Source of the DNA: CAYXRK01 sp964467615
GTDB lineage: Bacteria; Hydrogenedentota; Hydrogenedentia; Hydrogenedentales; GCA-2746185
Length of the DNA: 17,884 nt
Assembly (NCBI GenBank): GCA_964467615.1
Contig: CAYXRK010000094.1
Location: forward strand, 1 to 17,884
Direction: 5' to 3'
The notes under the pieces were generated by a model that was given only the letters and a program-made list of their open reading frames with translations, searched no databases and was not told the origin of the DNA. Below are positions 1 to 7,188 of the stretch, piece after piece (the stretch's first letter is position 1; the number at the start of each line of letters is the position of its first letter). A program made the position numbers and the translations under genes.

Positions 1-174
1 CCTAAGCCATTTCCGCGACATTAAGGCGCCGAGTTCAACGATTACATACTCGGTGGTCACGACGGAGAATCGCTTTACTCGAAGGAGATTCGACGCTTCC
101 AGGTGACGATTGTCGCCCGCATGAATTAACGCTTGGTAGAACGCGGTGTCGGCGAAAACAGTATCATTCGGCAT
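1..174 (-). CDS. PIN-domain toxin (VapC-like), 3' end cut by window edge
   Basis: The first 58 residues are visible, starting at the ATG at 172-174 and running off the left edge. They read MPNDTVFADTAFYQALIHAG and continue to a TTEYVIVELG stretch at residues 40-49. The early Asp in VFADT and the Glu in the VTTEYVIVELG strand match the first acidic active-site positions of PIN-domain ribonucleases, so the product is probably an Mg-dependent RNA-cleaving toxin. The start overlaps the end of the antitoxin gene by 11 bases (ATGCCGAATGA), the usual coupled layout of such pairs. The C-terminal half, with the remaining acidic residues, lies outside the window, so catalytic completeness cannot be judged. 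Family assignment is from sequence pattern only. Confidence 0.8.
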   Translation of the reverse strand, partial: MPNDTVFADTAFYQALIHAGDNRHLEASNLLRVKRFSVVTTEYVIVELGALMSRKWLR

Positions 175-394
175 GTTCTTGACGCAGGTACTTGTCGTGA
201 TTTTCCGACCAGTCTTCGGGCAAGCCGTCAACGGATCCGATGATGTCCTGATAATGTTCGAACCGCAACGCCGGACGTTCGTCGTGCGAGGTTGGGACAT
301 CCAAAACTTCGATGGCTACGGAGGTCCCATCTTCAAGCGACACTACGTCGTCGAGGACAATAACGCCGTTCGAAACGTGGCCCTTGTACGACAT
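164..394 (-). CDS. AF2212/DUF104-like antitoxin
   Basis: This 76-residue protein begins MSYKGHVSNGVIVLDDVVSL and continues with an EDGTSVAIEVL strand. That pattern (short beta-rich N-terminus with NGVIVLD followed by a Gly-Thr turn and a V-x-V-E-V-L strand) is typical of the AF2212/PG0164 antitoxin group that partners PIN toxins. The C-terminal part (about residues 45-76, including GLPEDWSENHDKYL) is charged and probably forms the toxin-binding segment. An AGAGG-type ribosome site lies about 8 bases before the ATG. The next gene on the strand starts inside its last codons, so antitoxin is made first and the toxin is translationally coupled. A TATACT hexamer at 422-427 (minus strand) could be the -10 element; no good -35 was seen. 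Confidence 0.82.
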   Translation of the reverse strand: MSYKGHVSNGVIVLDDVVSLEDGTSVAIEVLDVPTSHDERPALRFEHYQDIIGSVDGLPEDWSENHDKYLRQEHAE

Positions 395-515
395 GTGCTC
401 TACCTCTTTACTGACCGGCTCAGTATATCATTTGAACCATCACGAACTAGGTCGCGCATCTCTAACGATCCATGCGCTCACACGTCTAATCGGGTTAAAT
501 GAGGGATCCTGAACC

Positions 516-1376
516 ATGTTGCGAAAGTGCCTTTCAATTGCTCTACTACTCGCCGCCGCAATTGCCCTGTGTCCAATCGGCGCAGCGCAGCGCGGCACGA
601 ACTTCTCCTTCGACGCGGGCAAAAACCCTGGCGACGAGGTTTGGTCGGGTGGCATCAAGCTGCGCTGGTGTCCGCCGGGAACGTTCACGATGGGGAGCCC
701 GCCGGATGAACCCGAACGCCGCCCCGGCGAAGACCAAGTCGAGGTCACGCTCACGAAAGGGTTCTGGATGGGCAAGTACGAAGTCACGCAGGGTCTATGG
801 AAACGCGTGATGGGGTCGCTACCCGGCCTGATGGATGCAGGCGAGGGCGACAACTTCCCAATTTACAACTGTAACTTCTTCCAAGTGGAGGAGTTTCTTC
901 AGAAACTGAACGAACAGTGGCGCGCGACTGAAAAATTTCCCGCCGATTGGGAATTTCGCCTGCCGACGGAGGCGCAGTGGGAATACGCGTGCCGCGCCGG
1001 CACCACGACCGCGACGCCCTACGGCGACTCGCTCAGCAGCACTCAGGCGAACTTCCTCGGCGACAAGCCCTACAACGGCGCGCCCGTCGGCCCCGCGCTC
1101 GACTTTACGTGCGAAGTCGGGCGTTACGCTCCGAATGCATGGGGCCTGTACGACGTCTGTGGCAATGTCTTCGAATGGTGCCGCGATTGGTCACACCCGC
1201 GCCTGCCCGGCGGCGCCGACCCAGACCTCCACGACAAGCCCATGCGCTCACGCATCCGACGCGGAGGTTGTTTCGCCGACTCAGGCTGGCCGTGCCGCTC
1301 GGCGTTCCGTTTGCAATTTGAACCCGAACGTGGCCACGCCCATATCGGCTTCCGGATCGTGGCGGTTGGAAAATAA
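516..1376 (+). CDS. Secreted formylglycine-generating-enzyme-fold (SUMF1) protein without the full catalytic Cys pair
   Basis: This 286-residue protein has a signal peptide (residues 1-24, cleavage near GAAQ) and then a complete FGE-sulfatase (SUMF1) domain. Visible signatures in order are GTFTMGS (55-61), KYEVTQGLWKRVMG (87-100), FRLPTEAQWEYACRAGT (147-163), NAWGLYDVCGNVFEWCRDW (207-225), RRGGCF (248-253) and HIGFRIV (276-282). In true FGE the last region reads GGS-Y/F-x-C-x3-YC with two copper-binding cysteines; here the first is Asp255 and only Cys260 remains. I therefore expect a non-FGE role: the same fold is used for other oxidations and for non-catalytic binding. GAGGG at 501-505 sits 10 bases before the ATG. 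It stands alone on this strand, divergent from the toxin-antitoxin pair. Confidence 0.9.
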   Translation: MLRKCLSIALLLAAAIALCPIGAAQRGTNFSFDAGKNPGDEVWSGGIKLRWCPPGTFTMGSPPDEPERRPGEDQVEVTLTKGFWMGKYEVTQGLWKRVMGSLPGLMDAGEGDNFPIYNCNFFQVEEFLQKLNEQWRATEKFPADWEFRLPTEAQWEYACRAGTTTATPYGDSLSSTQANFLGDKPYNGAPVGPALDFTCEVGRYAPNAWGLYDVCGNVFEWCRDWSHPRLPGGADPDLHDKPMRSRIRRGGCFADSGWPCRSAFRLQFEPERGHAHIGFRIVAVGK

Positions 1377-1681
1377 TGAAAATAGGGACAGTTGCGCATG
1401 AGCTGTAGGCCCACCCGCAGAGGATGAAAATCGCCACGCCCGTGGTCCGACTGTAAGAACCGATGTCGTCGTAGCGCCGATTTCCTAATCGGCGAGCGCC
1501 CCAACGCCCAAGCGATCACCCGCCACCGAACGTCACGCCGATTTTCGTAATCGTTGTCGCTCGCGGCGCTGAGGCATACGCCGATTAGGAAATCGGCGCT
1601 ACGGTGCCCATCGCGGCGTATTTTCGAAGCAGCCACCTATTTCTCTACGTTCTCCTCCGTTCCGACGATGGGGCGAAGGTT
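1377..1681. other. 305-bp gene-free stretch
   Basis: This region separates the convergent ends of the FGE-fold gene and the PhnB-like VOC gene. Apart from the REPIN-like element I see no credible coding frame, RNA gene or promoter. Open frames crossing it have no ribosome site and no recognisable protein sequence. Confidence 0.6.
1471..1602. repeat. REPIN-like element: perfect 24-bp inverted repeat of two small hairpins
   Basis: Positions 1471-1494 and 1579-1602 are perfect reverse complements of each other (24 of 24). Each arm is itself a hairpin with an 8-bp stem CGCCGATT / AATCGGCG and a 4-base loop (TCCT on one strand, AGGA on the other), flanked by a GTAG/CTAC end. A decayed third copy of the same core lies between them near 1535-1556 (CGCCGATTTTCGTAATCG). 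Two REP-type palindromes in inverted order are the defining form of REPINs, which are spread by REP-associated tyrosine transposases (RAYT) acting in trans. No transposase is present here. The element follows the FGE-fold gene and may also act as a transcript end, but no T-tract supports that. Confidence 0.75.
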
Positions 1682-2068
1682 TCAATCAATCTTCGTCGCA
1701 ATCCACCAGGTTGTACCGCCGGCGTCCTTGACGCCGCCTCGCTTGTCCGCATCGTCCTTCTTCACCGGCTCCTGGACCGATATCGCTCCGGCAGCTAACG
1801 CGCGCTTGTACGTCGCGTCCACGTCCGGCACGTACACGTGCACATGCGACGGTACCGGCGGCCAACCCTCAGCACCATCGGCAATCATGATTACGGTGTC
1901 GTCGAGGCGCACTTCGGCGTGCATGATTCTTCCGCCGAGCCCGGTGACCTTCTGAATTTCCGTCGCGCCAAACGCCGCCTTCAAAAATTCAATCGTGCGT
2001 TCCGCGCCATCGACGATAAGGTACGGCGACACTGAGTTATACCCGGCAGGTTTGTGACTCGTTCCCAT
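1682..2068 (-). CDS. PhnB-like VOC-superfamily (glyoxalase/bleomycin-resistance fold) protein
   Basis: The 128-residue product has the paired beta-alpha-beta-beta-beta layout of the VOC superfamily in its PhnB-like branch: SVSPYLIVDGAERTIEFLKA at the N-terminus, MHAEVRLDDTVIMIAD in the middle, then VHVYVPDVDATYKRALAAGA and a C-terminal GGTTWWIATKID. Length fits the family. I chose the ATG at 2066-2068, because an AAGGAG site lies 7 bases upstream and homologues begin near this point; the open frame extends 17 residues further without similarity. Members of this branch bind a small substrate, sometimes with a metal, but the typical metal residues are not clear here (the usual D-P-F-G-H-x-W motif reads DAGGTTWW), so the substrate and any enzyme activity are unknown. 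Confidence 0.85.
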   Translation of the reverse strand: MGTSHKPAGYNSVSPYLIVDGAERTIEFLKAAFGATEIQKVTGLGGRIMHAEVRLDDTVIMIADGAEGWPPVPSHVHVYVPDVDATYKRALAAGAISVQEPVKKDDADKRGGVKDAGGTTWWIATKID

Positions 2069-2215
2069 GGTTGCTCCTTCGGTCCGCGCGACTGATAGGC
2101 CCACCTCGAATCGTATCACGGCTGGGCACTAAGGCACGCAAGCGTGGTACCGCACCGTGTCCTTGCGGGCGGTCCGTTTGCGTTGGCGCCGCCAGGATAG
2201 CGGCGGCCACCGCGA

Positions 2216-3826
2216 TTACGGATTCGGTTGGCCTGTGAGGACGCGTAGCTTTCCGTGGCCGTAGGTGGCGTCCCAACCGGCTGCGCCAATGTCGATGGCC
2301 GAGTTGCGCAACAGTTGCGTCAATTGCTGGGCGGTGCGCAGCGAGTCTTCGCTGAGCAGGATCGCGGCTGCGCCTGCGGTAGTCGGAGAACTGAACGATG
2401 TTCCGAAGGACGCCCTGGTGCCGTAGGTCAGACTCGTTGTCCCATCCGGTGCCGTGATTTGGGGTTGCTGCCGGCCGTCGTTCGTGGGGCCGCGGCTTGA
2501 GTATGGTTCGGGGACCATCGAGCCGTTCCAATTCGCTTGATTGATCGCGGCGACACTGAACGCCCCGCTGGCATTGGCCGGGTCCATCAGGCTGTTCGCG
2601 GCGACAGCGTACTTGAGGTCGTTGTAAAAGCTGAAAACCGTCATGTCCAGGCCCGTCGTCGGGCCCGCGTACCGCTTTATCTTGATCTTGAACGGCGCGC
2701 GCGCGGGGATGTAGGTAAACGCGAGCGCCTCGGAGGGCTCTTGCGTTCCGGTTTGTGCACCGACGCTCGAAGCCACGGTCTTCCCACGTTTATCGACGAC
2801 GTAAAGATCGAGGTCCGTCAAGGAATTGCCGTATTGGTCCCAGTTCAGGAATACGTAGGAGACGCTGCTCGATGTAGTCAGATCCATCAACTCGATTTTT
2901 CCGCTGAATTCGAACCACTTGTCGTTGTCGGTGTCTATCCACGACGTTGCGCGCCAATGGCGTTTCGCGTCGTTGCCCGCGGCGACGGCCCAGAACTTCC
3001 CGTCATTCGCGTAGGAGTCATTAATGATGGCGTTGATGGGGCCCGTGTTGTCGTAGTAACTCGCGATGACCCAGCCGACCGAGTGGTTCGCGATTTGGAT
3101 GCCGGCCTGAACGAGTAAGTCAGCGGCATTTTGCAGATCGACTTCGTCGCCGACCTTGACGCAATACAATTGCGCGGCCGGCGCCATGTCCATCACGTGT
3201 TCGGCCACGCCGACGCCGTGGCTCGTTCCGGCTTCGATGCCGGTCCCGCTGTAGTCCACGCTGACCGTGCTCGCCGGGAGTTCGCCCGCGGCGATTTTAG
3301 CGGCGAGGCCGATAAATCCGAGATCGACGACGGCGACTTTGGCGCCCGCGCCGTTAAAGCCGGCCGCCTGGGCGGCGTCCGCACCGGTAAGAGCGACGCT
3401 TTCGGATACCTTCGCGCCGAATCCGCCGAGTTCGACCGCCGGAGTCGCCACGCGCACGAGACTGATCTCCGGATCGCCAGCGAGACTTGCGAGTTGGCCG
3501 GGGGCCACGAGTACGCGCGCGAAGGAACGTGAAACCGCGTCGAGGCGGGCGCCGTGTGCGGCAACGTCGTCGGCGTCGATGGATGATCCGTCGCCCGAAG
3601 CGGGTTCAACGACAACCGCGATCAAACCGTTCGGCCGGGTGTCCAACCCCTTCGTTCGGGCCTCGGCTGTGGCAGCGTTCGGGCCGCCTTGCTTGAAGGC
3701 GTCCGCTACGGCGTTGAGGGCGTTGTCCAGCTTTGGGTGGCCGGGCGCTTTTTGGGCGGCCGCGCTGCCTGCCCAGGCGACAAGAACCAGAAGTGCCGTA
3801 GTCTGTCGAAAAGTCCGCGTATTCAT
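2216..3826 (-). CDS. Exported subtilisin-like (S8) serine protease with a domain inserted in the catalytic fold
   Basis: This 536-residue protein carries an N-terminal signal peptide (residues 1-24, AGSAAAQ). Residues about 60-130 look like an inhibitor-type propeptide. The catalytic triad is visible: Asp168 in VAVVDLG, His203 in SHGVGVAEHV, Ser477 in FGTSFSSPTTAG, with the oxyanion Asn285 in VAAGND. Between Asn285 and the serine motif, about residues 295-400 form an inserted beta-rich segment with WFEFSGKIEL and DLDLYVVDKRGK, resembling a jelly-roll or pre-peptidase-type domain. It probably acts outside the cytoplasmic membrane. The DTG around the Asp reads DLG, a tolerated variant. It is transcribed alone, 147 bases upstream of the VOC gene on the same strand. 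There is no visible anchor at the C-terminus, which ends GQPNP. Confidence 0.92.
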   Translation of the reverse strand: MNTRTFRQTTALLVLVAWAGSAAAQKAPGHPKLDNALNAVADAFKQGGPNAATAEARTKGLDTRPNGLIAVVVEPASGDGSSIDADDVAAHGARLDAVSRSFARVLVAPGQLASLAGDPEISLVRVATPAVELGGFGAKVSESVALTGADAAQAAGFNGAGAKVAVVDLGFIGLAAKIAAGELPASTVSVDYSGTGIEAGTSHGVGVAEHVMDMAPAAQLYCVKVGDEVDLQNAADLLVQAGIQIANHSVGWVIASYYDNTGPINAIINDSYANDGKFWAVAAGNDAKRHWRATSWIDTDNDKWFEFSGKIELMDLTTSSSVSYVFLNWDQYGNSLTDLDLYVVDKRGKTVASSVGAQTGTQEPSEALAFTYIPARAPFKIKIKRYAGPTTGLDMTVFSFYNDLKYAVAANSLMDPANASGAFSVAAINQANWNGSMVPEPYSSRGPTNDGRQQPQITAPDGTTSLTYGTRASFGTSFSSPTTAGAAAILLSEDSLRTAQQLTQLLRNSAIDIGAAGWDATYGHGKLRVLTGQPNP

Positions 3827-4032
3827 GATCGATTACCCCATACCGTAGTTGGATCGCGGCCACAGTCCGCCGATAGGTATATCGACGTGCAAGCCGCATT
3901 GCTAAAGAACCTATTCGTTGAAATTCTACCACGATCCGGCTTTGGATGCTAGCGTGACTTGCCGCGAGCGCGCTGTTCAGACGGGTGGGCTGGGGTACAC
4001 TACACGCCAACAATCACCATTTTGGAACACTC

Positions 4033-4437
4033 GTGGTCAAAACGTATGGCCTAACGCATATCGCGCTTGCCGTTCAGGACGTGGAGCGCGCGTTCGCCTT
4101 TTACAAGAAGGTCTTCGGCGTGGTGAAGGTCTATCACCAAGGCGGTTTCCTCCAGGCCCAAACGCCCGGCAGCCGCGACGTGATCGTATTCGAGGAAAAC
4201 CGCAAGACGCCCGGCACGTCCGGCGGCATCGCGCATTTCGGCTTTCGGCTGACCGACCCGAAGGACATCAAAAAAGCTGCTGCCGCGATCAAACGCGCGG
4301 GCGGCACGATTCGCGATCAAGGCGAATTCGTCCCCGGCGAGCCGTACATTTTCTTCACCGACCCCGACGGCTACGAAGTGGAAGTGTGGTACGAGGTCCC
4401 GACGAAGGTCGATCCGCCGATCACATCGCCGCGCTAG
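4033..4437 (+). CDS. VOC-superfamily glyoxalase-like protein
   Basis: The product (134 residues from the GTG at 4033) has two VOC modules: KTYGLTHIALAVQDVERAFAFYKKVFG and GIAHFGFRLTDPKDIKKAAAAI, ending with FTDPDGYEVEVWYEVP. The His residues in THIAL and AHFGF and the Glu in EVEVWYE sit at the positions that hold the metal in glyoxalase I and dioxygenase relatives, so a metal-dependent lyase, isomerase or dioxygenase on a small molecule is likely; the substrate cannot be read. The frame is open back to another GTG at 3985; I prefer 4033 because homologous sequence begins with VKTYGLTHI, though the ribosome site there (GGA, 6 bases) is weak. Its 3' end overlaps the convergent regulator gene by 17 bases. 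Confidence 0.83.
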   Translation: MVKTYGLTHIALAVQDVERAFAFYKKVFGVVKVYHQGGFLQAQTPGSRDVIVFEENRKTPGTSGGIAHFGFRLTDPKDIKKAAAAIKRAGGTIRDQGEFVPGEPYIFFTDPDGYEVEVWYEVPTKVDPPITSPR

Positions 4438-4655
4438 TGGGGCCGACGATCTTGGCCAGATCGCGGTTCGTCGTCCCCAGAACCAACAACGACCGGATCA
4501 GCAGATCGACGGAAACAGTCGGTTCCCCCTTCTCCATCTTCGCGACCCTTGACTGGCTTGATTCGATCATCTTTGCGAGTTGCTTCTGCGTGAGCTTGCG
4601 GCGTTGACGGCGCTGGCGCAAGGCGTCCGCAAGCCGGAGCTTGAGATCGATGTAT
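4421..4655 (-). CDS. XRE-family helix-turn-helix protein, N-terminus lost in assembly gap
   Basis: About 77 C-terminal residues are visible, from YIDLKLRLADALRQRRQRR through LTQKQLAKMIESSQSRVAKM to DLAKIVGPTSAAM and a TGA at 4421-4423. The middle is a clear HTH_3 domain: LTQKQLAKMI is helix 2, SSQSRVAKME the recognition helix, followed by VSVDLLIRSLLVLG. From memory, a common small regulator or antitoxin-like group has just this C-terminal layout with about 30 further N-terminal residues, which would fall in the N run. It may be a HigA/antitoxin-type protein whose partner, if any, would be in the gap. The reading frame that continues beyond the gap is only the complement of the sulfatase-like gene. 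Confidence 0.82.
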
Positions 4656-4755
4656 NNNNNNNNNNNNNNNNNNNNNNNNNNNNNNNNNNNNNNNNNNNNN
4701 NNNNNNNNNNNNNNNNNNNNNNNNNNNNNNNNNNNNNNNNNNNNNNNNNNNNNNN
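4656..4755. other. Scaffold gap of 100 N
   Basis: Exactly 100 undetermined bases. Assemblers use this number as a placeholder for a gap of unknown size, so genes may be missing here, including the start of the XRE regulator and any promoter of the following operon. Confidence 0.98.
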
Positions 4756-4789
4756 AATCCGCGTAAATAGCCCAGTTAGGAAGCCAGTC

Positions 4790-5974
4790 ATGCCGCCAAT
4801 CAACCTCGACCGACGCGATTTCCTCCGGGCCACGGCGTTGGGCCTGGGTGGCGCTTCGCTTCTTGGCCGGAACTCTTGGCCGGATACCATTGGCGCGCCG
4901 CCGAGCTACAACGGCCCTAACGTCGTCATCATTCGATTCGGCGGTGGCGTGCGGCGGCTTGAGACTATCGACCCGGAGCACACGTACGCGCCGTACTTCC
5001 TGCGCGAGTTGTGTCCGCAGGGCACGCTCTACACGAACATGGAGCTTACGAGTCTCCAGAAAGTCGAGACGGGCCACGGCCAGGGCACGCTCCAGATTCT
5101 CAACGGCAAGTACAACGCGTTCACGAACGTCAGCACGCACTTGTTCGGCGAACGGTTCGAATCGCACGTCCCCACTGTCTTCGAGTATTTGCGCAAAACG
5201 TACAGCGTGCCCGATCACGAGACGCTTATCGTCAACGGCGAGGACCGCAAGGACGAGGAGTTCTACTCGTTCAGCAACCATCACCTGTTCGGCGCGACGT
5301 ACCGCTGCAACACGTTGAGTCTGTACCGCTACAAAATTCATATTCTTCAGCGCCAGATCGACGAAGGCCGGTTCGACGGCGAAGACCTCGAAGAGAAGCT
5401 GAAGGAATTGAAGGAACTCGCATCGCTTGACCAACGCATTGGCGCGCCGGAACCTTCGCCGCAGATCGAGGGGTTCTGGGACCGTTGGCGCGAGTTCTAC
5501 GGCGAGACGGGTTTGGTGAACGCCCGCGGCGATCGGCTTCTCACCGAGCTGGCAACGCGCGCGATGAAGGAACTGCGTCCGCGTCTTCTTATGGTGAACT
5601 ACAACGACCCCGACTATGTGCATTGGGGAAACCCCTCGCACTACACGCGGGGAATTGCCGTCATCGACCAGGGCATTCGGCAGATTATCGAGTTCGCGCG
5701 GGCGGACGATTTCTACGCGGGCAATACAGTCTTCTTCATCGTTCCCGATTGTGGCCGGGACAGCAACCGGCTCACGGCGGTGCCGTTCCAACACCACTTC
5801 AACTCGAAGTCCGCGCACGAGATATTCGGTTTCGTCATGGGCCCGGGCATGGCGCGCGGTCAAGTCATTGATCGGCAGTGCGACCAAATCTGCGTCGCGG
5901 CGACGATCGGCCAGGTGATGAACATGCCGACGGAATTTGCGGAAGGCCCGGCGCTTGAAGAGGTTTTCGCGTAG
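4790..5974 (+). CDS. Tat-exported alkaline-phosphatase/sulfatase-fold protein with atypical active site
   Basis: This 394-residue protein starts with a twin-arginine signal (DRRDFLRATALGLGGASLLG, residues 7-26). The rest follows the alkaline phosphatase/sulfatase fold: GPNVVIIRFGGGVRR (42-56), HGQGTLQILNGKY (96-108), NDPDYVHWGNPSHYTRGIAVID (272-293), GNTVFFIVPDCGRDSN (311-326) and EIFGFVMGPG (344-353). Compared with sulfatases, the first metal pair (VDD) is replaced by GG, the nucleophile position (C/S-x-P-S-R before L-x-G-R/K-Y) has no Cys or Ser, and the usual D-H of SDHG is Asp320-Cys321. Asp275, His278, Asp320 and His335/336 could still bind a metal. The ATG at 4790 is supported by AGGA 8 bases upstream and by the Tat signal. 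The next gene starts 8 bases after its stop. Confidence 0.8.
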   Translation: MPPINLDRRDFLRATALGLGGASLLGRNSWPDTIGAPPSYNGPNVVIIRFGGGVRRLETIDPEHTYAPYFLRELCPQGTLYTNMELTSLQKVETGHGQGTLQILNGKYNAFTNVSTHLFGERFESHVPTVFEYLRKTYSVPDHETLIVNGEDRKDEEFYSFSNHHLFGATYRCNTLSLYRYKIHILQRQIDEGRFDGEDLEEKLKELKELASLDQRIGAPEPSPQIEGFWDRWREFYGETGLVNARGDRLLTELATRAMKELRPRLLMVNYNDPDYVHWGNPSHYTRGIAVIDQGIRQIIEFARADDFYAGNTVFFIVPDCGRDSNRLTAVPFQHHFNSKSAHEIFGFVMGPGMARGQVIDRQCDQICVAATIGQVMNMPTEFAEGPALEEVFA

Positions 5975-5982
5975 GCCGCGCC

Positions 5983-7182
5983 ATGAAACGCCTAAAGACA
6001 TTTGCGGCCTTCGCCTGGAAACTCGTCCTCGGCGCGGCGTTTTGCCAGTTCTTGCCGACGTCAATTCTCGTCGTCGGCTGGACTTACCGCCTCATGCAAC
6101 GCACCGCGCTCAAGCAATGGTGGCGTGCGAGCGGGGGCGCGCAACACGAACCGAATTTCCGAAAGTACCTCGCGTCCAATCCTTCGGCGGCGCGGTTCGC
6201 GTCGTATCCAACATGGTTCAACGCGCCGAAGGAAATCGAAGTCACGAACACCGGCATTCGCGCGCGCCTCAATCGCTACCTGGGCGGGCTCAAGCAAAAT
6301 GCCGTCATCGGTTTCCTCGGCCTTGTCAACACCTGGATGCTGACGTTACTGCCGATGTTTCTTTGGCAGTTCGGCTGGTACGCGGGTTGGGACAATTCGT
6401 TCAATAAAGGTTACGAACAGTTTTCCGTGGGCCAACAAATTTCGCTGATCGGTATCGCGATGTTTCTGCTGGCGATGCTTTACGTTCCGATGGCGCAGGC
6501 CCGTCAAGCAGTGACCGGCGAGTGGCGCGGCTTCTACGACTTCAAGACGATTTGGCGCGTCGTGCAGCAGCGGCGCTTACTTTGTCTGTTCCTCGCCGCT
6601 TTCTTTTCGCTCGTGGCGTTTCCGTTGCGCGTCCTAATGATGATCCCGGTTGGGTTTCCGATAGGCGATCAGACCCGCGAATCCATGACGGACGCCCAGC
6701 TACTTGCCTTCATAAAGAACTATTACCTCTTCGTCTCCGTCGCCGGATTTCTCGGCTATGTCGCGGTCCGGATAGTCGCGGCGCGGGTGTACGCGAGCGG
6801 TGTCGCCGCGGCGGTACGGGCGGGAACGGTCCCAATTGACGGGTTGCGCGGCTTCGAGCGGCGCGCAGTCATGCAATTGGGGCTGGCCGAGGTCGCGCCG
6901 CGCGTCCCGCCCTCGCTCACGACACGCGTCGCGACCGGCGCGACCAGACCGTTTTGGCGCGCCGCGGCCACCGTGGCTACGCTCATCGTATGGTTCACGT
7001 TTGTGGCGCAGTTGTACGTTAGCCAATTCTTCAACTACCGTCCGCCGGCGTACGGCTTCATGAACCAGCCGATCATCCAGGCCCCGGTGTTCCGCTACAT
7101 TCCGGATGCGCTCGCGCGGGCGGCAAAACAGAAAGTTGAAAGCGTCTCCGAGGATCTCACCGCGAGCCGCTCGGACTACTGA
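5983..7182 (+). CDS. Polytopic membrane protein of unknown function
   Basis: I do not recognise a family for this 399-residue protein. It has about six hydrophobic segments: near residues 8-34, 105-133, 150-172, 199-225, 247-268 and 325-347. Between the first two lies a soluble stretch of about 65 residues with Trp and Arg clusters (QWWRASGG, YPTWFNAP). The region 273-320 is also soluble. It follows the Tat-exported sulfatase-like gene after 8 bases and has no clear promoter of its own, so the two are almost certainly cotranscribed and may act together at the membrane. The end lies only 6 bases from the convergent lipoprotein gene. No channel, transporter or catalytic motif was found; general similarity to DUF4013-type membrane proteins is possible but not shown. 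Confidence 0.8.
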   Translation: MKRLKTFAAFAWKLVLGAAFCQFLPTSILVVGWTYRLMQRTALKQWWRASGGAQHEPNFRKYLASNPSAARFASYPTWFNAPKEIEVTNTGIRARLNRYLGGLKQNAVIGFLGLVNTWMLTLLPMFLWQFGWYAGWDNSFNKGYEQFSVGQQISLIGIAMFLLAMLYVPMAQARQAVTGEWRGFYDFKTIWRVVQQRRLLCLFLAAFFSLVAFPLRVLMMIPVGFPIGDQTRESMTDAQLLAFIKNYYLFVSVAGFLGYVAVRIVAARVYASGVAAAVRAGTVPIDGLRGFERRAVMQLGLAEVAPRVPPSLTTRVATGATRPFWRAAATVATLIVWFTFVAQLYVSQFFNYRPPAYGFMNQPIIQAPVFRYIPDALARAAKQKVESVSEDLTASRSDY

Positions 7183-7188
7183 CGCCGC

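Noticed and set aside
440..853. Minus-strand frame of 137 residues across the start of the FGE-fold gene
   Set aside because: Overlaps the signal peptide and first domain of a well-supported gene, has no ribosome site and low-complexity Pro/Ser/Arg sequence.
2185..2210. GC-rich hairpin after the S8 protease stop as a terminator
   Set aside because: The stem is broken by a bulge and no T-tract follows on the minus strand.
4421..6064. A 547-residue minus-strand reading frame across the gap
   Set aside because: Only its last 77 residues (4421-4655) are a recognisable protein. The rest runs through 100 N and is the reverse complement of the sulfatase-like gene, with Arg/Val-rich sequence typical of high-GC shadow frames.
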